6,779 bases of DNA from CAYRGQ01 sp964444885. GTDB taxonomy: Bacteria; Bacteroidota; Bacteroidia; Sphingobacteriales; Sphingobacteriaceae. Position numbers and translations under genes: made by a program. The notes below the pieces were generated by a model. The model searched no databases. It was not told the DNA's origin and saw only the letters and a program-made list of their open reading frames with translations. Position 1 is the stretch's first letter, and the number at the start of each line of letters is the position of its first letter. Shown here in pieces: positions 4,984 through 6,779 of the stretch. Location of the stretch: NCBI GenBank assembly GCA_964444885.1, contig CAYUIZ010000139.1, positions 1-6,779 of the forward strand, read 5' to 3'.

Positions 4984-6779
4984 ATGAGTGACGCGATAAA
5001 ACATGAGTGCGGCATAGCACTGATCCGCTTGCTAAAACCCCTGTCATTTTACCAGAACAAATACGGCACGTCCCTATACGGCATAAACAAACTGTACCTG
5101 CTGATGGAAAAACAGCACAACCGGGGACAGGACGGGGCCGGCATAGCGACTATCAAACTGGACGTGAAACCCGGCAACCGGTACATCAGCCGGTATCGTT
5201 CGATGGCGCCCAACGCCGTTGCCGACATATTCGAGTACGTGCAGAAGAAGTTTGCGGCTGTGCAACGCAACTATCCAGTTGAGTTTCAGGACAGCCAATG
5301 GCTCAAGGAAAACGCCAGCTTCACCGGTGAGGTGCTGCTGGGCCACCTCCGCTATGGCACGCACGGGAAGAACAGCATCGAAAGTTGCCACCCGTTCCTG
5401 CGCCAAAATAACTGGCGGTCGCGCAACTTGGTCATTGCGGGCAACTTCAACATGACCAACGTGGATGAATTGCTCGAACAGCTTTACGAGCTCGGGCAAC
5501 ATCCCAAGGAGCGGGCCGATACGGTAACGGTACTCGAAAAAATCGGCCATTTCTTGGATACGGAAAACCAATACCTTTTCGATCAATTTAAGAACCAAGG
5601 CCATAGCAATACGGAGATCAGCGAGCTGATCGGCAAGCACCTCGACGTAGCCAAAATTCTGCGCCGGTCTGCCAAGACCTGGGACGGTGGCTATACGATA
5701 AGCGGTATTTTCGGCCATGGCGATGCGTTCGTCATGCGCGATCCAGCTGGCATTCGCCCAGCGTTTTATTACGTCAATGACGACATCCTGGTGGTCACTT
5801 CCGAACGCCCAGCTATCCAAACCGCCTTTGATATTAACATCAACGACGTGAAGGAAATCAAGCCCGGCCATGCGCTCATCGTCAAAGCTGACGGCACGAT
5901 TACCGAAGAGCAGTTCCGCGAACCGGTGGAAAAGAAATCCTGCTCCTTCGAGCGCATTTATTTCTCGCGGGGGAGCGATGCGTCCATTTACCAAGAACGC
6001 AAGGAACTGGGTCGGCTGTTGTGTCCACAGGTGCTCGATGCGGTAGGTCATAATATTAAGGATACCGTGTTTTCCTACATTCCGAATACGGCAGAAGTTG
6101 CGTTTTTCGGTATGGCACAAGGGATCAATGACTATGTGCGCAATCTGCAAAAGGAAACGTTGCTACATCGTGCCGACAAAATATCGGACAAGGAGCTGGA
6201 CGAGGTGCTGAGCATCGCGCCCCGGTTTGAGAAACTGAATATCAAGGACGCGAAGCTGCGGACCTTCATCACGCGGGACGCCGACCGTCAAGATTTGGTG
6301 CAGCACGTGTATGATACCACCTACGGGATTGTTAAGAATCATCAAGACATGATCGTGGCCATGGACGACTCCATTGTGCGCGGAACTACGCTTAAGCAAA
6401 GTATCCTGACGATTCTGGATCGCCTGAATCCCAAGAAAATTGTCGTCGTGTCCTCCGCACCCCAGATCCGTTATCCGGACTGTTATGGTATCGACATGTC
6501 GCGCTTGGGCGAGTTCATCGCGTTTGAGGCAGCCGTGTCCTTGCTTTACAAGCGTGATATGGGCCATGTGGTGGAAGAAGTATACCAACGTTGCTTGGAG
6601 TCGCTGTCGCTACCGAAAGAGGAGGTCACCAATTGCGTGAAAGCGATTTACGAACCGTTTACCGACGAAGAGATATCGGCGGAAATCTCGGCGATCATTC
6701 GGTCAAACCGGATCAAAGCCGAGGTGGTGGTCGTGTACCAGAAGCTGGAGAACTTGCATAAAGCATGCCCGGATCACCG
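4984..6779 (+). CDS. purF: Amidophosphoribosyltransferase-like protein, long Bacteroidota form (3' end outside the window)
   Basis: This is a class II glutamine amidotransferase joined to a phosphoribosyltransferase, the PurF layout. PurF makes 5-phosphoribosylamine from PRPP and glutamine, the first step of purine synthesis, in the cytoplasm. At least 598 residues are present against about 505 in E. coli. The nucleophile is probably Cys9 (HECGIA), exposed by removal of an 8-residue propeptide, as in B. subtilis PurF. Glutaminase motifs follow: QHNRGQDGAG (44-53), GHLRYGTHG (120-128), AGNFNMTN (152-159) and RDPAGIRP (252-259). The PRPP loop DDSIVRGTT is perfect at 461-469, with LRTFI (425-429) before it and IRYPDCYGIDM (495-505) after. 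Extra sequence lies near residues 85-112 and 385-420. The [4Fe-4S] cysteine set of B. subtilis PurF is incomplete, since the CxxC pair is missing near C551. The symbol is by family; it could be a paralogue beside a canonical PurF. The start fits HECG spacing. Confidence 0.93.
   Translation, partial: MSDAIKHECGIALIRLLKPLSFYQNKYGTSLYGINKLYLLMEKQHNRGQDGAGIATIKLDVKPGNRYISRYRSMAPNAVADIFEYVQKKFAAVQRNYPVEFQDSQWLKENASFTGEVLLGHLRYGTHGKNSIESCHPFLRQNNWRSRNLVIAGNFNMTNVDELLEQLYELGQHPKERADTVTVLEKIGHFLDTENQYLFDQFKNQGHSNTEISELIGKHLDVAKILRRSAKTWDGGYTISGIFGHGDAFVMRDPAGIRPAFYYVNDDILVVTSERPAIQTAFDININDVKEIKPGHALIVKADGTITEEQFREPVEKKSCSFERIYFSRGSDASIYQERKELGRLLCPQVLDAVGHNIKDTVFSYIPNTAEVAFFGMAQGINDYVRNLQKETLLHRADKISDKELDEVLSIAPRFEKLNIKDAKLRTFITRDADRQDLVQHVYDTTYGIVKNHQDMIVAMDDSIVRGTTLKQSILTILDRLNPKKIVVVSSAPQIRYPDCYGIDMSRLGEFIAFEAAVSLLYKRDMGHVVEEVYQRCLESLSLPKEEVTNCVKAIYEPFTDEEISAEISAIIRSNRIKAEVVVVYQKLENLHKACPDH

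Noticed and set aside
5074..6150. 358-codon open frame on the minus strand opposite the purF-like gene
   Set aside because: The plus-strand frame has clear PurF motifs throughout. The antisense frame shows no family resemblance and no promoter or upstream context of its own.

Overview
The window most resembles a chromosomal core region of a Bacteroidota bacterium, probably of the Sphingobacteriaceae type. Four things suggest this. The replicative polymerase DnaE carries a proofreading exonuclease fused to its N-terminus. The PurF-like protein is of the long form I associate with Bacteroidota. Both intact gene starts lack a Shine-Dalgarno sequence. Each half of the divergent promoter region has a perfect match to the Bacteroidota -7 element TAnnTTTG. 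The lineage call rests on recalled family resemblance and not on a search.

Layout. Bases 1-80 (minus strand) hold the first 26 codons of a thioredoxin gene, cut by the window edge. Bases 81-244 are a short spacer with a possible hairpin just before the trxA start and only weak promoter candidates. Bases 245-4672 (minus) are one complete 1475-codon dnaE, so transcription runs dnaE then trxA. Bases 4673-4983 are a 311-bp divergent spacer carrying a -7 element for each flanking gene, a small hairpin and two degenerate DnaA-box-like 9-mers. Bases 4984-6779 (plus) hold a long amidophosphoribosyltransferase-like gene that is still open at the right edge after 598 codons.

How the genes relate. DnaE makes DNA and appears to carry its own proofreading exonuclease. 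The PurF-like enzyme would start purine nucleotide synthesis. Thioredoxin commonly supplies reducing power to ribonucleotide reductase. All three can be linked to DNA replication and its precursors, but nothing here proves co-regulation.

I see no mobile element, CRISPR array, tRNA or rRNA, and no new multi-gene system. The points most worth a second look lie inside known families. The PHP domain of DnaE seems to have lost several metal ligands alongside the exonuclease fusion. The PurF-like protein has Phe at the usual oxyanion-hole Gly position and large insertions.
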